From Clostridia bacterium (GTDB lineage Bacteria; Bacillota; Clostridia; Christensenellales; Borkfalkiaceae), in NCBI GenBank assembly GCA_017463325.1, contig JAFTPK010000004.1, positions 1 to 64,000 of the forward strand: a stretch of 64,000 nt of DNA. Reading direction: 5' to 3'. Position 1 is the first letter of the stretch. Each line of letters opens with the position of its first letter. Below are positions 33,577 to 40,318 of this stretch, piece by piece. The notes beneath the pieces were generated by a model. It ran no database searches and had not been told where the DNA came from. It worked only from the letters and a program-made list of their open reading frames with translations. Made by a program: the position numbers and the translations under genes.

Positions 33577-34643
33577 AAAATAATATTGATTTAAACGGCA
33601 AAACGGTGCTTGTAACGGGCGCGGCGGGGTTTATCGGGAGTAATCTCGTTTTGGAGCTTTTTCGCTCGTTTGCGGATCTGACGATCGTCGGCGTGGATAA
33701 CATGAATGACTATTACGACCCCGCGTTAAAGGAATACCGTCTTTCTTTGATCGAGGAGGAGGTGCTTTCTCGGCCCGATTTGTCATGGGAATTCGTGCGT
33801 GGGAGTATTGCCGATAAGATTTTAGTGGACGAGCTGTTTAAACAGTATCGTCCCGCCGTCGTTGTCAATCTTGCCGCGCAAGCAGGGGTCAGGTATTCGA
33901 TCACCAACCCGAGCGCGTATATCGAAAGCAATATCGTCGGGTTTTACAATATCTTAGAGGCGTGCCGTAATTTCCCTGTGGAGCACCTCGTGTACGCGTC
34001 TAGCTCGTCTGTGTACGGCTCGAACGAGAAGGTGCCGTATTCGACGGACGACAAGGTTGATAATCCCGTTTCCTTATATGCGGCCTCCAAAAAATCCAAC
34101 GAATTATTTGCGCACGCGTACAGTAAGCTGTACGATATTCCTTCGACCGGCTTGCGGTTTTTCACCGTTTACGGCCCTGCGGGGCGGCCTGATATGGCAT
34201 ACTTTGGCTTTACGGATAAGCTGATCAAAGGTCAGACCATCAAAATTTTCAACTATGGGAATTGCAAGCGCGACTTTACCTACGTGGACGATATTGTAGA
34301 GGGGGTAAAGCGAGTGATGCAGGCTGCGCCCGAAAAGAAAAAGGGCGAGGACGGGTTGCCTGTGCCGCCGTATCGGGTGTATAATATCGGCAATTCTTCC
34401 CCGGAAAACTTGCTCGATTTCGTGCAGATTTTAAGCGAGGAGCTTGTTTTGGCGGAGGTGCTGCCCAAAGAGTACGATTTTGCAGCACATAAAGAGCTTG
34501 TGCCTATGCAAGCGGGGGACGTGCCCGTGACCTTTGCGGATACCGCGCCGCTTGAACGGGATTTCGGCTTTAAACCGTCAACCTCCTTGCGGACGGGCTT
34601 GCGGAAGTTCGCGCAGTGGTATAAGAAATTTTATAAGGTATAA
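33570..34643 (+). CDS. NAD-dependent epimerase, UDP-glucuronate 4-epimerase type
   Basis: 357 residues, extended SDR. GAAGFIGSN at about 17-25, VDNMNDYYDPALKEYRL at about 42-58 (diagnostic of the UDP-glucuronate 4-epimerase group), NLAAQAGVRYSITNPSAYIE, SSSSVYGSN at about 147-155, LYAASKKSNE (Y-x3-K) at about 168-177, and TVYGPAGRPDMA. It interconverts UDP-glucuronate and UDP-galacturonate. It overlaps the preceding gene by 7 nt and is the last gene of the operon, directly before a bidirectional terminator. Confidence 0.93.
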   Translation: MLKNNIDLNGKTVLVTGAAGFIGSNLVLELFRSFADLTIVGVDNMNDYYDPALKEYRLSLIEEEVLSRPDLSWEFVRGSIADKILVDELFKQYRPAVVVNLAAQAGVRYSITNPSAYIESNIVGFYNILEACRNFPVEHLVYASSSSVYGSNEKVPYSTDDKVDNPVSLYAASKKSNELFAHAYSKLYDIPSTGLRFFTVYGPAGRPDMAYFGFTDKLIKGQTIKIFNYGNCKRDFTYVDDIVEGVKRVMQAAPEKKKGEDGLPVPPYRVYNIGNSSPENLLDFVQILSEELVLAEVLPKEYDFAAHKELVPMQAGDVPVTFADTAPLERDFGFKPSTSLRTGLRKFAQWYKKFYKV

Positions 34644-34646
34644 AAT

Positions 34647-34676
34647 AAACGCGACCCTTTTTTGAGGGTCGCGTTT
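34647..34676. terminator. Bidirectional terminator ending the polysaccharide operon
   Basis: AAACGCGACCCT (34647-34658) and AGGGTCGCGTTT (34665-34676) form a perfect 12-bp stem with T/A flanks on both sides. It separates the convergent epimerase and hydrolase genes. Confidence 0.85.
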
Positions 34677-34681
34677 TTATC

Positions 34682-35590
34682 TTACAGTCTATGTAAAAAT
34701 TCGTTTACGGCTTTTGTGTACTCCTTTGGAGCTACGATATAGCTAAGGGCATGATCGGCTTGGGGAAAGGTGACGAGGGTCACGTCGGCTTGCCCTCTGG
34801 CGGCGTAAAGCTCGCGGCTCATATCGCAGGGCACGAAACCGTCGTTTTCGCCGTGTAGGAGCAAAACGGGAACGGTGGTTTTCGAGATCGCGGATAAGCA
34901 GCTTGCGCCGCGGGTGCTGAATTTCCCGAAAAGGCGCGCGCCCGTGCGCAATGCAGGCATTGCCAAAAATCGCGGAACGCGCATATCTTTACACACCTTT
35001 TGAATAATTGCGTCGGGGGTGGTGAAAGGGCTGTCGGCAACGATCGCCTTGACGGCTGTCGGTAAGGGGAATTCCGCAGCCATTAGGACGGTGGACGCGC
35101 CCATGGATACGCCGACAAGGTAGATCGGGGTGTTCTCGCCAAACCGTTTTATCACATAATCGAGCCAAGCAAGACAGTCCTTGCGCTCTTTGACGCCAAA
35201 AGTGATCGTTTTACCGCCGCTTTTTCCGTGGGCGCGCTGGTATACCAACAAGTAATTGTGTTCTGCCTCCCGCGCAAGCTTGCTCCCGCCGCAAAGATCG
35301 CGTCGAGGGAACCCCACGTAGCCGTGGAATTGAATATGTAAGGGCGCGCCGTCGCGTACGTGATAATACAGCCCGCAAAGGCGGGTGCCGTCGTAGGAGT
35401 TTATACAGACCGTTTCGTAAGGAATGGCAGTCAATTCCTCAATGAGCGCGGACATGGTATGCCGATTTTCCTCGCTCTGCACTTCGGGCGGCGGGGTAAG
35501 CGTTTCCGTTCTTTTCCTCGGAGAGGAGTAAAAAACGAAACGGTAGCATAAAAAAGACAACAGAAAAAACAAAAGCGTGAGCGTAATCAT
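34682..35590 (-). CDS. Membrane-anchored alpha/beta hydrolase
   Basis: 302 residues. One N-terminal membrane helix (about 2-22) anchors a hydrolase domain. The nucleophile elbow GVSMGAST at about 161-168, acid in LLHGENDGFVP at about 245-255 and HADHALS-type His (here QADHALSY) near 278 form the Ser-Asp-His triad. FHGYVGFPRRD is the oxyanion loop region. It resembles the YqkD/BAAT-type 'alpha/beta hydrolase' esterases of Firmicutes. The substrate is unknown. It faces the polysaccharide operon across a shared terminator and has its own promoter. Confidence 0.85.
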   Translation of the reverse strand: MITLTLLFFLLSFLCYRFVFYSSPRKRTETLTPPPEVQSEENRHTMSALIEELTAIPYETVCINSYDGTRLCGLYYHVRDGAPLHIQFHGYVGFPRRDLCGGSKLAREAEHNYLLVYQRAHGKSGGKTITFGVKERKDCLAWLDYVIKRFGENTPIYLVGVSMGASTVLMAAEFPLPTAVKAIVADSPFTTPDAIIQKVCKDMRVPRFLAMPALRTGARLFGKFSTRGASCLSAISKTTVPVLLLHGENDGFVPCDMSRELYAARGQADVTLVTFPQADHALSYIVAPKEYTKAVNEFLHRL

Positions 35591-35596
35591 AGTATC

Positions 35597-35625
35597 AGTA
35601 TAGCAGATTTTTTAAAAAAGGTCAA
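35597..35625 (-). promoter_or_regulatory. Promoter of the hydrolase gene
   Basis: On the minus strand TTGACC (35625-35620), a 17-bp spacer, TATACT (35602-35597). The predicted start is near 35590, at the annotated ATG, so the true start codon may be slightly downstream or the mRNA leaderless. Confidence 0.65.
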
Positions 35626-35651
35626 CAAGTGCGGAGGAAAAGGCAAAAACA

Positions 35652-35681
35652 AAAAAGACGCCAATAGCGTCTTTTTGTATC
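35652..35681. terminator. Terminator of glmM
   Basis: AAAAAGACGC (35652-35661) and GCGTCTTTTT (35667-35676) form a 10-bp stem with a CAATA loop. On the minus strand it follows glmM and ends in a T run. Confidence 0.8.
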
Positions 35682-35696
35682 TTGGAGGGGGAAGAA

Positions 35697-37016
35697 TTAC
35701 ACTTCTTTGTCTGCTTTTTTGACGATCGAATGCAGGCGGTCGGCGTAGGAACGGTTTAACGATTCGTCCTCGCTTTCGACCATAATTCGTACCTTTGGCT
35801 CGGTGCCCGACGCGCGCACCATAATTCGTCCCTTGCCCTCTATACTTGCTTGCAAATGGGCAAGCTCGTGCGAGAGTAGCTGACTGTTCATTACCTTTAA
35901 TTTGTCGAAAACGGGTACGTTGATATTGACCTGCGGGTAGGGCGTGACGTCGAAAAGTTCATCCAACGACTTGCCTTTCTCCACAATCATATCCGCGACG
36001 GCAATCGCCGTTAATATTCCGTCGCCTGTTGAGTGCAGATCCTTTAAAATGATATGCCCGCTTTGCTCGCCGCCGAGCGAAAGCCCCTTTTCTATAAGCT
36101 TTGCCAGCACGTATTTATCCCCGATATCCGTACGGATAAATTCGATCCCCGCTTTATTCAACGCTCGTTCGATTGCCATGTTCGTATGGCTGGTACCCAC
36201 CACCGTGTCCGCGTTGAGGCGGTTTTTTTCTTTGAAATGCTTTGCAAGCATATACAAAATCATGTCCCCGTCGATAATTTTTCCGTTCTTGGAAACCGCG
36301 ATTAGACGGTCGGCGTCACCGTCGAAAGCAAAGCCGACGTCCGCTTTATACCGTTTCATGCGCCGCGCAAGCGTTTCGGGGTAAAGCGCGCCGCAAGCGT
36401 CGTTGATCTTCATGCCGTCGTCCGAGCAGTTGGACGCAACTACGAAAGCGCCGAGCTTACGGAATACGGCGGGGGCGATCCTACACGCCGCGCCGTTTGC
36501 GCCGTCTAAAACGACGGTGAGGCCTTGGAAATTTTGCGTCGCGGAGTCGATCAGGAAATCCTCGTACTTTTTATAATAATTCGGCTCGCTCCTAAATCGG
36601 CCGATCGCGGGGAAGTCGTTGATTTTATTGCGGATAAAGCAGCGTTCGATTCGCTCTTCTTCCTTATCGCCGAGCTTATAGCCGTTGCCGTCGAACACCT
36701 TGACGCCGTTGTATTCCTTGGGGTTATGCGAGGCGCTGATAACTACGCCGTAATCGGCGCCCAGTTTTCTTGTAAGATATGCTACGCCCGCCGTAGGAAT
36801 TACCCCTAAATCGACGACGTGCCCGCCGCCTGCCGTAACCCCGCTTGCGACGGCTAAGGTGAGGTGTTCACCCGATACACGGGTATCCCGTCCGATTAAA
36901 ACGGTAGGGGAATTTTTAAGAGAAGAGAGGGCGTTGCCGCATTTATAAGCCACGTCGAAAGAAAGCTCCGAGCCGACGACGCCGCGCAGTCCGTCCGTAC
37001 CGAAATATAAACCCAT
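35697..37016 (-). CDS. glmM: Phosphoglucosamine mutase
   Basis: 439 residues, alpha-D-phosphohexomutase family. FGTDGLRG at 5-12, the phosphoserine loop SASHNP with catalytic S96, metal loop FDGDADR at about 237-243, sugar loop GGEQSGH at about 318-324, and phosphate-binding RASGTEPKVRIMVE near the C-terminus. It converts glucosamine-6-phosphate to glucosamine-1-phosphate, on the way to UDP-GlcNAc. Its start overlaps the stop of the GlmU-like acetyltransferase gene, so successive steps of the pathway are coupled. Confidence 0.96.
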   Translation of the reverse strand: MGLYFGTDGLRGVVGSELSFDVAYKCGNALSSLKNSPTVLIGRDTRVSGEHLTLAVASGVTAGGGHVVDLGVIPTAGVAYLTRKLGADYGVVISASHNPKEYNGVKVFDGNGYKLGDKEEERIERCFIRNKINDFPAIGRFRSEPNYYKKYEDFLIDSATQNFQGLTVVLDGANGAACRIAPAVFRKLGAFVVASNCSDDGMKINDACGALYPETLARRMKRYKADVGFAFDGDADRLIAVSKNGKIIDGDMILYMLAKHFKEKNRLNADTVVGTSHTNMAIERALNKAGIEFIRTDIGDKYVLAKLIEKGLSLGGEQSGHIILKDLHSTGDGILTAIAVADMIVEKGKSLDELFDVTPYPQVNINVPVFDKLKVMNSQLLSHELAHLQASIEGKGRIMVRASGTEPKVRIMVESEDESLNRSYADRLHSIVKKADKEV

Positions 37017-37657
37017 TATTTTACCTCCTTCAAATACTGAACCGCTCTGCCCGCCTTGACTTCGGGACGAACTCTACCGATTACGAAATCGCCGTTTACC
37101 GTATCTTCCGTCACCGTCGTACCTGCACAGATATACGAATTCGTTTGAATTTTTACGGGGGCGATCACGTTGCAATTACTGCCGATAAAGCAGTTATCGC
37201 CGACATGGGTGCGGTGTTTTGCCTTTCCGTCGTAGTTGACGAAGATGGCACCGCAGCCGATATTACAACCCGTGCCCACGTCGCAATCCCCGACGTACGC
37301 AAGATGGGAAACGGCGGTGCCGTCGCCGACGGTGGCGTTTTTCACCTCGACAAAATTGCCGATCTTGACCTTTTTTCCAAGCCGTGCGTTCGGCCGCAGC
37401 CGCGCGAACGGACCGACGCTCGTTTCGTCACCAACGACAGCATTCTCGCTTTGCGAGTGGTTAAAGGTCACGCCGTTGCCTAGAACGGTATCCCGAATGA
37501 AATTATTCGGGAGGAGTACGCAATGATCGCCGATCACCGTTTTCCCTTCGATACGGTTGTTTTCGTAGATCGTTACGTTTTCACCGATCACTACTTCGTC
37601 GCCTATGAAGATACTTTTTTCATCCATAAGCTTTAAATTTTTGCCTGCTTGATACAT
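37016..37657 (-). CDS. Stand-alone GlmU acetyltransferase domain (left-handed beta-helix)
   Basis: 213 residues made of hexapeptide repeats. It corresponds to the C-terminal half of bifunctional GlmU: GPFARLRPNARLGKKVKIGN, NFVEVKNATVGDG, the catalytic His in SHLAYVGDCDVG, NIGCGAIFVNYDGKAKHRT and GSNCNVIAPVKI all match GlmU positions. The N-terminal uridylyltransferase (LNAAGxGTRM) is absent. It should acetylate glucosamine-1-phosphate to GlcNAc-1-phosphate; UDP transfer must then come from another protein. ATG 37657 follows AGGAGGAAA. It is coupled to glmM downstream. Confidence 0.88.
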   Translation of the reverse strand: MYQAGKNLKLMDEKSIFIGDEVVIGENVTIYENNRIEGKTVIGDHCVLLPNNFIRDTVLGNGVTFNHSQSENAVVGDETSVGPFARLRPNARLGKKVKIGNFVEVKNATVGDGTAVSHLAYVGDCDVGTGCNIGCGAIFVNYDGKAKHRTHVGDNCFIGSNCNVIAPVKIQTNSYICAGTTVTEDTVNGDFVIGRVRPEVKAGRAVQYLKEVK

Positions 37658-37739
37658 TTTACTTATTTCCTCCTATGCCTGAAAAATTTACCCCTTATTT
37701 TTGAAATCGCGTAAGGTCGATTTTTTGGCTCTTAGGGGT

Positions 37740-37768
37740 AGTATAACAGTATATTTTACTTCTGTCAA
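37740..37768 (-). promoter_or_regulatory. Promoter of the glmU-C/glmM operon
   Basis: On the minus strand TTGACA (37768-37763), a 17-bp spacer, TATACT (37745-37740). The leader is about 75 nt; no glmS-type ribozyme is apparent. Confidence 0.8.
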
Positions 37769-37845
37769 CTGAAAAAAAGTGCCTGTACGCGCCCAAAATC
37801 TCAAAAAAAAGGGAAAATTAGGGTGCTTTTTCAAAATTTTACCTT

Positions 37846-37929
37846 AACACGATTTCATTTTTAGGGGGTAAAGTTTTCTAAAAAAGTGGGCGGCGCGGAA
37901 AAATGACTCCCGAAAGGAAAAATCGTGTT
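37846..37929. repeat. Spaced inverted repeat in the glmU-C/ferritin-like intergenic region
   Basis: AACACGATTT (37846-37855) and AAATCGTGTT (37920-37929) are perfect 10-bp inverted repeats 64 nt apart. Inside, TTTTACC (37837-37843) could alternatively pair with GGGTAAA (37866-37872). The 378-bp gap 37658-38035 contains no gene I can support besides the two divergent promoters. A structured RNA or protein-binding region is possible. Confidence 0.45.
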
Positions 37930-38035
37930 TTAAAAAAGTGGTCATAAAAAATTTTTTTCGTTTTCGTACAAAAAAATTCGCCGATTGCATAAAATAGTAG
38001 GGTGTAGTCATTTCTAAATGGCTAAGGAGGTGGAA

Positions 38036-39310
38036 ATGAATCCGTTTTTAGAAAAACCGAAAAGTATTTTGTCAAGCTTTCAAAACTGGAAGCAGCTTTA
38101 TCCTACCCCTTATAATAAGGCGGAGGTGGACCCTTACACCAAGACTCGTATTATTTTGATGAACGGCACCGAGTTTGAAGCCAACTGGTTCTCTCATCAG
38201 TTCGCGCGGCATACCGCAGATAACGATTTGCGCCGCGAGCTTGCCTTGACGAGAGAGGTGGAAAAGCAACAGCAATTGAAAATATCGTTGCTTAAACCCA
38301 TGGACGAGAGCGCGCTCGAACACACGATCGCTTACGAGCAACTTGCGGTGGACTTAACTGCCGAGCTTGCCAAGCGCGAGCCGGATTGTTACGTCAAAAA
38401 AGCGTTGGATTTCGCACTACTTGAAGATTTCGACCATTTATACCGCTATGCGAATTTGCTTGAAATGCAGCAGGGAATCGAGGCGGAGCGGCTTGTGGGC
38501 AGGTATACCGAGATTATGCCCGGGCGACCGACGATTTCCCATCACCGTTTCCCGAAAGACAACGTGAAACGGGGGCTGAACGGTAAAAAGGCGGAAAAAC
38601 AGTCCGTGCTTGCCACTATGATCATTACTGCCGCCGAGCAGCAGACCATGAATTATTATATGAATATCACGAATTTTGGCAGAAGCGACACCGCGCGTAG
38701 GCTGTATCAGGAGATCGCGCTCGTCGAAGAGGAGCACGTGACGCAGTACGAGAGCCTTATGAACGCCGAGGCGACGTGGTTGGAAATGCTACTTTGGCAC
38801 GAGTATACGGAGTGTTATTTGTACTGGTCGTGCTATAAGACGGAAACGGACAGGGCAATCCGCGCTCTTTGGGAGCAAAATTTGGAAATGGAGATTGCGC
38901 AGCTGCATAAGGCTGCCGAACTGCTTAAAAAATACGAGGGCAAGGAATGGCAGGAGGTCATTCCCGATGGAGAATTCCCGAAGCCGCTTTCGTTGCATGA
39001 GAATATCGACTACGTGCGTCGTATTTTGGAGAGTACCGTGCAGTTTACGGGGGATAGAGAGGAATATACCCGCGTGGAAAAGCTGCCCGAGGACGCTGAT
39101 TTCTTCACTTGGCAGAAGATCACTAATCCGAAAACGGAGATCGTACCGTCGCATTGCGTGATTGAAAAACGGATTCATAGAGCGGGCAAGGATTATCGCT
39201 TTGAGGTGGCGCCAAATCCGATCGAGGAGCTGCGCTGTCGGACGAAAGACAATACCGAGGTGGGTAGAAAACCTGACGCCGCCGAAAGCACCGATTTTGA
39301 ATGTAATTGA
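38036..39310 (+). CDS. Uncharacterised ferritin-like (diiron-fold) protein
   Basis: 424 residues from ATG 38036, preferred because AAGGAGG lies 6 nt upstream (ATG 38018 has none). Two helical segments carry carboxylate/His patterns seen in ferritin-like proteins: ALEHTIAYEQLAVDLTAELA with LLEDFDHLYRYANLLEMQ (about 91-145), and EQQTMNYYMNITNFGRS with ALVEEEHVTQYESLMNAEAT (about 200-250). Each has an E-x2-H-type pair. No heme or rubredoxin CxxC motif and no membrane helix. The function is unknown: perhaps a diiron oxidase or a stress protein. It has its own terminator and is monocistronic; a weak TAAAAT -10 lies at 37990-37995. Confidence 0.7.
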   Translation: MNPFLEKPKSILSSFQNWKQLYPTPYNKAEVDPYTKTRIILMNGTEFEANWFSHQFARHTADNDLRRELALTREVEKQQQLKISLLKPMDESALEHTIAYEQLAVDLTAELAKREPDCYVKKALDFALLEDFDHLYRYANLLEMQQGIEAERLVGRYTEIMPGRPTISHHRFPKDNVKRGLNGKKAEKQSVLATMIITAAEQQTMNYYMNITNFGRSDTARRLYQEIALVEEEHVTQYESLMNAEATWLEMLLWHEYTECYLYWSCYKTETDRAIRALWEQNLEMEIAQLHKAAELLKKYEGKEWQEVIPDGEFPKPLSLHENIDYVRRILESTVQFTGDREEYTRVEKLPEDADFFTWQKITNPKTEIVPSHCVIEKRIHRAGKDYRFEVAPNPIEELRCRTKDNTEVGRKPDAAESTDFECN

Positions 39311-39326
39311 GAATAATGAAAAATGT

Positions 39327-39363
39327 GCCGAGAGGAAACCAGCCTTTCGGCTCGTTTTTTCTT
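39327..39363 (+). terminator. Terminator after the ferritin-like gene
   Basis: GCCGAGAGG (39327-39335) pairs with CCTTTCGGC (39343-39351, one wobble) and is followed by CGTTTTTTC. Confidence 0.8.
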
Positions 39364-39372
39364 CTTGTCTGC

Positions 39373-39401
39373 TTGACAAGTTTTTTCATAGCGTGTATAA
39401 T
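39373..39401 (+). promoter_or_regulatory. Consensus promoter of the isomerase/ABC exporter operon
   Basis: TTGACA at 39373-39378, a 17-bp spacer, TATAAT at 39396-39401. It lies 35 nt before the first start codon and drives 39436-43310 by position. Confidence 0.85.
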
Positions 39402-39435
39402 AATAGAGTAAAAAAAGAAAAAAGAGGAAAAACAG

Positions 39436-40317
39436 ATGAAAATAGCGGTGGATTTTTGTCAAGCGTTGTTTAATATGGGACTGAAAAAAGCGGCGGAGGC
39501 TGTGAAAGAGGCAGGCTTTGACGCCGTTGATTTTTCGTTTAAGGATAAGGCGGCACATATGCTCTTAAAGGAGGGCGACGAACAAAACGCTATCTGGGTA
39601 CGGCGCATCTTTAACGAGGTGGGCTTGGAATGTGTGCAGGCGCACGCCCCCCTCGGCTTTTCTGCCTTGGATAAAATGGACGAGGAGGACGAGCAGTTCG
39701 ACCTTATTTTGCGCTCTTTCCGCTTTGCGCAGGTGCTCGGCGCGAAAACGATTGTCGTGCACGCCGTTACCGACGTAAAGCCCGTCGATTTTATTTCCTA
39801 TAATCTTCGTTTTTATAAAACGCTGGAACCGTACGCCGAAGAGCTTGGCTTGAAAATCGCAATTGAGAATTTATATCGCTACGACAAACGCTATAAAACC
39901 TTTGACGGCGTTTTGTCGAAGCCGTCCGAAATGGTGGAATTTTTGCAAAAGCTCAAATCAGACGTGTTCACCGTTTGCGTGGACACGGGGCACGCGCTGC
40001 TTTGTGAAACGGCGCCCGAGGACTATATTGCGGGGCTTCGCTCGGCACCGATCGGGGCGTTGCATTTGCATGACAATGACGGCAAGGACGATTTGCACCT
40101 GCCTCCGTACGCAGGCGTGATGGAGTGGGATAAGATTTTGGACGCGCTCGTGGAAATGGAATACGACGGCGATATTACCCTCGAAATCATGTTCTTCCTT
40201 GGCGAGCACGCTTCGGACGAAGAGCTGCCCAAGGCTCTTTCCTTGGCGGCGCGCGCGGCGGACGATTTAAGATGGAAGTTGGAAGAGAGAAAAGAGGAGT
40301 GGGAAACCACGCGTTAA
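39436..40317 (+). CDS. Sugar phosphate isomerase/epimerase-family protein (AP-endonuclease-2-like TIM barrel)
   Basis: 293 residues. Xylose isomerase-like TIM barrel with metal-site segments IVVHAVTD at about 107-114, IAIENLYRYD at about 141-150 (Glu), VCVDTGHALL at about 179-188 (Asp/His), LHLHDNDGKDDLHLPPYAG at about 206-224 and ITLEIMF near 248. The family isomerises or epimerises sugars and inositols, but the exact substrate varies. It is 2 nt before an ABC exporter gene. RBS GAGGAAAAA is present. Confidence 0.85.
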   Translation: MKIAVDFCQALFNMGLKKAAEAVKEAGFDAVDFSFKDKAAHMLLKEGDEQNAIWVRRIFNEVGLECVQAHAPLGFSALDKMDEEDEQFDLILRSFRFAQVLGAKTIVVHAVTDVKPVDFISYNLRFYKTLEPYAEELGLKIAIENLYRYDKRYKTFDGVLSKPSEMVEFLQKLKSDVFTVCVDTGHALLCETAPEDYIAGLRSAPIGALHLHDNDGKDDLHLPPYAGVMEWDKILDALVEMEYDGDITLEIMFFLGEHASDEELPKALSLAARAADDLRWKLEERKEEWETTR

Positions 40318-40318
40318 T

